Shown here one piece after another: positions 61,748-64,000 of a DNA stretch of 64,000 nucleotides. Each line of letters starts with the position of its first letter. Position 1 is the stretch's first letter. Both the position numbers and the translations under genes were made by a program. The notes under the pieces are model-generated. The model did no database searches, was not told the origin of the DNA, and saw only the letters and a program-made list of their open reading frames with translations. Source of the stretch: Elysia chlorotica (lineage: Eukaryota > Mollusca > Gastropoda > Plakobranchidae); the NCBI GenBank assembly GCA_003991915.1, contig RQTK01000100.1, forward strand, positions 374,720-438,719, in the 5' to 3' direction.

Positions 61748-62096
61748 CCCTCTCTCTGCGAAATGGGAAGGATAGGGATCGAGCAGGTATGTGATGTTTG
61801 TAGAGTACACCCGTAGTTGTAAAATGAACAGTGTAATCGTATTTCAAAACGTGTACTATGAAATATACCTACAAAGCATCGATGCCTACAAAATACAAAG
61901 AATAACTTGTGTATATAATACAAATCTTTGGTTTATCTTCATTATAACCTTTCTTTTTACCTATTGCCTTGGAGAAAATTGTTTTCGGTACGTTTTTGAA
62001 TACCCAAATTAATTAATATTAATGTATATTTAGTTAAAACAGCAAAAGAAAGATACTTAATAAATTAAAATCCAAACAAATGTTTAGTGTATGCTT

Positions 62097-62099
<3 letters not shown>

Positions 62100-62154
<55 letters not shown>

Positions 62155-62173
62155 GGGGGGGGGGGGGGGGGGG
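62100..62173. repeat. (GA)n followed by a 21-G run
   Basis: About 25 GA units (to 62150) followed by AA and 21 consecutive G (62153-62173). G-quadruplex formation is likely, and homopolymer length may be inaccurate. Confidence 0.95.
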
Positions 62174-62179
62174 CGTTGA

Positions 62180-62950
62180 CGTTGTACTGTCAACATAAAA
62201 TCATGACTCAGTTTGTATAACTATGTGCGATGTATCCAAATTGGTTTGTATTTATATATTTTGTTAAAGTACTCAGGTGGTCAAGTGATGTGAAACATAG
62301 AAAGGGAGAAGAGGGGTTACTAAAAGTACTTTTTAGAAGTACTGACGAAAGAGGTTTACACCAGATACTATGGGAAATCCCTCATTTACTCCTCTAGACA
62401 ATTCAACGCCGCCGCAAAAAGATCCTCTGATTATTAAATTTGCTGGCACAGCTTATACAGAGACGCAGAGAACAGAATTCACTTGGAACCGATTTATTTA
62501 AGTTGGAAAGTGGAGCGTTTTAGAAAGCAATCAGTTTGTACTTTTGTCACGGCGAAAGGAAAACCAGACGAGGAAAGTAATTATTGTTAACTAGCCCAGA
62601 ATGCCGTTTGCCTAGGAAAAATAAAGGACTTAACTCTTGGTTTCCTAACATCTCATCAAAGAGTATAGGACAAGCTTTACATTTAACTCTTAAGTACCAG
62701 ACATATACAGGGTTTCTCGATATGTTGTAACATCTATTTTACGGCGGTTTGTAAAATAACGTTTTAAAACTGAATCATAGTGTTTGAGTTTCAAAGGAAA
62801 AAAATATAACTAGTTGTTTTAAAGCACCTTAACGCTTGTTTGTTTGATATTTCACAAGTATTTTCTTACTACACTTTGCGCAAATTTGGTAGAGCCAGTG
62901 GTATAGAAATGTGAAGGTTGTCTGGGACACTATTATCAATTATGTCATTT
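62180..62950. other. No gene recognised
   Basis: AT-rich, no supported feature. Confidence 0.6.
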
Positions 62951-62954
62951 TCTC

Positions 62955-63025
62955 ATTTTGCAGAAAATCAGAGAGCTTTCATAAATATGCAAATGCAGAT
63001 AATTATGGCTGATTCAAACATTTTA
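62955..63025. promoter_or_regulatory. POU octamer with homeodomain sites
   Basis: A perfect octamer ATGCAAAT (62987-62994) lies between CATAAATA and ATAATTATGG, i.e. POU and homeodomain-type words within 35 bp. The preceding TTTTCTCATTTTGCAG is acceptor-like, but no exon frame follows. The regulatory role is inferred from known POU/HOX binding preferences. Confidence 0.3.
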
Positions 63026-63062
63026 TGGATCAATACCATTGTCAAATAACCCTTAGCAACTT

Positions 63063-63065
<3 letters not shown>

Positions 63066-63104
<39 letters not shown>

Positions 63105-63127
63105 CAGAGAGAGGGAGAGATAGAGAG
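63066..63127. repeat. (GA)n microsatellite
   Basis: GA run with GGGA and GACA interruptions. Confidence 0.93.
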
Positions 63128-63713
63128 AAAATCTTGTTTACGTATTGCCAATTAACGTCAATGAGGATTTTTTAGTGACACAGTCCCACAAAAATATAAT
63201 ACGCATTTTTAGGGATATTCATTAAAAACTTTTTATTACTTGAAAACCTCTTTGTATTTTTTTTCAACTAATAATGTAGTTTTATAACGGGAAAAAGGCC
63301 TACAATTGGTCTATATTGCTAATCGAACTCGGAAGAAGCCATTCCACTATTTTGGAATTACCAGCGTTTGTTTGTGTTGTCTGGTGGTTTGGGGTTAAGT
63401 TTTGTTTGTTTGTTTTCGTTTTGTTTGCTTGTTATGATTTTTGTTGGGGTCGCTGTTTTAAGTCTCCTAATGGTTGCGCGATTGAGTATGTTTTTACGGC
63501 ACGTCAGCACGATAACGACTATAATATTGTACGGTTGCCCGAATTATGTGTGTACTGCGCAAACTGTGTAATTGAATCCGTAGGCTAGATTCATAATAAT
63601 ATAAATCAATGTTAGCATCGGATATCGATGAAATCAATACAAACTACTGTTTACATAAGAGATACGCACGGGCTATTCACAGAGCGGGGAGAGGAGAGAG
63701 AAAGATGGTGCTG

Positions 63714-63716
<3 letters not shown>

Positions 63717-63787
<71 letters not shown>

Positions 63788-63876
63788 AAAAGNNNNNNNN
63801 NNNNNNNNNNNNNNNNNNNNNNNNNNNNNNNNNNNNNNNNNNNNNNNNNNNNNNNNNNNNNNNNNNNNNNNNNNNN

Positions 63877-63905
<29 letters not shown>
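63717..63905. repeat. (GA)n microsatellite spanning a gap
   Basis: GA run from 63717 to about 63780, then the N gap, then GA again from 63877 to 63905. The true length is unknown. Confidence 0.95.
63793..63876. other. Assembly gap, 84 N
   Basis: An 84-N gap inside the GA repeat. The unround size suggests an estimated gap length, unlike the 10-N gap at 49089. Confidence 1.
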
Positions 63906-63911
<6 letters not shown>

Positions 63912-64000
63912 GAGTTTTTTTTTTAATCTAAGTTCATAATTTACCTCTTTTTACATATTATCATTATGTTTCATCCTGTCAGCTTCTATTGTTAAATGTC

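Overview
The window reads as gene-poor DNA from an invertebrate animal, most likely a mollusc and plausibly a gastropod. It is AT-rich, has no operon-like gene packing, and carries signs of spliced eukaryotic genes. Long perfect microsatellites recur every few kilobases: (GA/CT)n, (GATA/CTAT)n, (CAT/GAT)n, and (CTGT)n. AGATCT-type palindromic runs, tRNA-derived SINE pieces with a shared tail, a CR1/jockey-like LINE 3' end and a Ty3/gypsy gag/integrase fossil are also present. The species assignment is an inference. No rRNA, intact tRNA gene, CRISPR or prokaryotic feature was seen.

Layout. 1-8.9 kb: AT-rich DNA with a diverged local duplication (2.85/3.04 kb) and (CAT)n and (GATA)n tracts. 8.96-16.1 kb: the only stretch with several plausible exons on the + strand. 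It holds a 70-nt internal exon with good splice sites (8962-9031), a GC-rich block ending in a consensus donor (10277-10630) that follows a 44-bp minisatellite, a 296-codon ORF with an in-frame 183-bp duplication (13413-14303), and a probable terminal exon with a poly(A) signal (about 15809-16060). Whether these belong to one gene cannot be settled from sequence alone, and none matches a family I recognise. 16-26 kb: many CT/GA tracts, several with a GC-richer block of 100-300 bp next to them that looks like regulatory DNA, plus a SINE head and small perfect duplications.

26.2-27.3 kb: old minus-strand Ty3/gypsy relic. 30.1-30.5 kb: a candidate regulatory block that shares a two-part motif at identical spacing with a second block at 41.0 kb. 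30.85-32.6 kb: a mosaic tandem duplication whose outer ends are nearly identical while the middles have diverged. 33-49 kb: mostly unannotated, with SINE pieces at 39.5 and 47.6 kb and a 10-N gap at 49.09 kb flanked by a duplicated 41-mer that looks like an assembly artefact. 49.65-50.07 kb: truncated LINE 3' end with a tandemly doubled terminus. 52-54 kb: a SINE head, an unassigned GC-rich ORF, and a cluster of copies of a fold-back repeat also found at 10.7 kb. 55.7-56.4 kb: a block rich in homeodomain-type motifs. 58.5 kb: a possible terminal exon. The window ends in GA repeats and an 84-N gap.

Overall the window looks like the 5' part or flank of a gene embedded in a large non-coding territory with several candidate regulatory elements. 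The regulatory readings rest on composition and motif content alone and need cross-species alignment.
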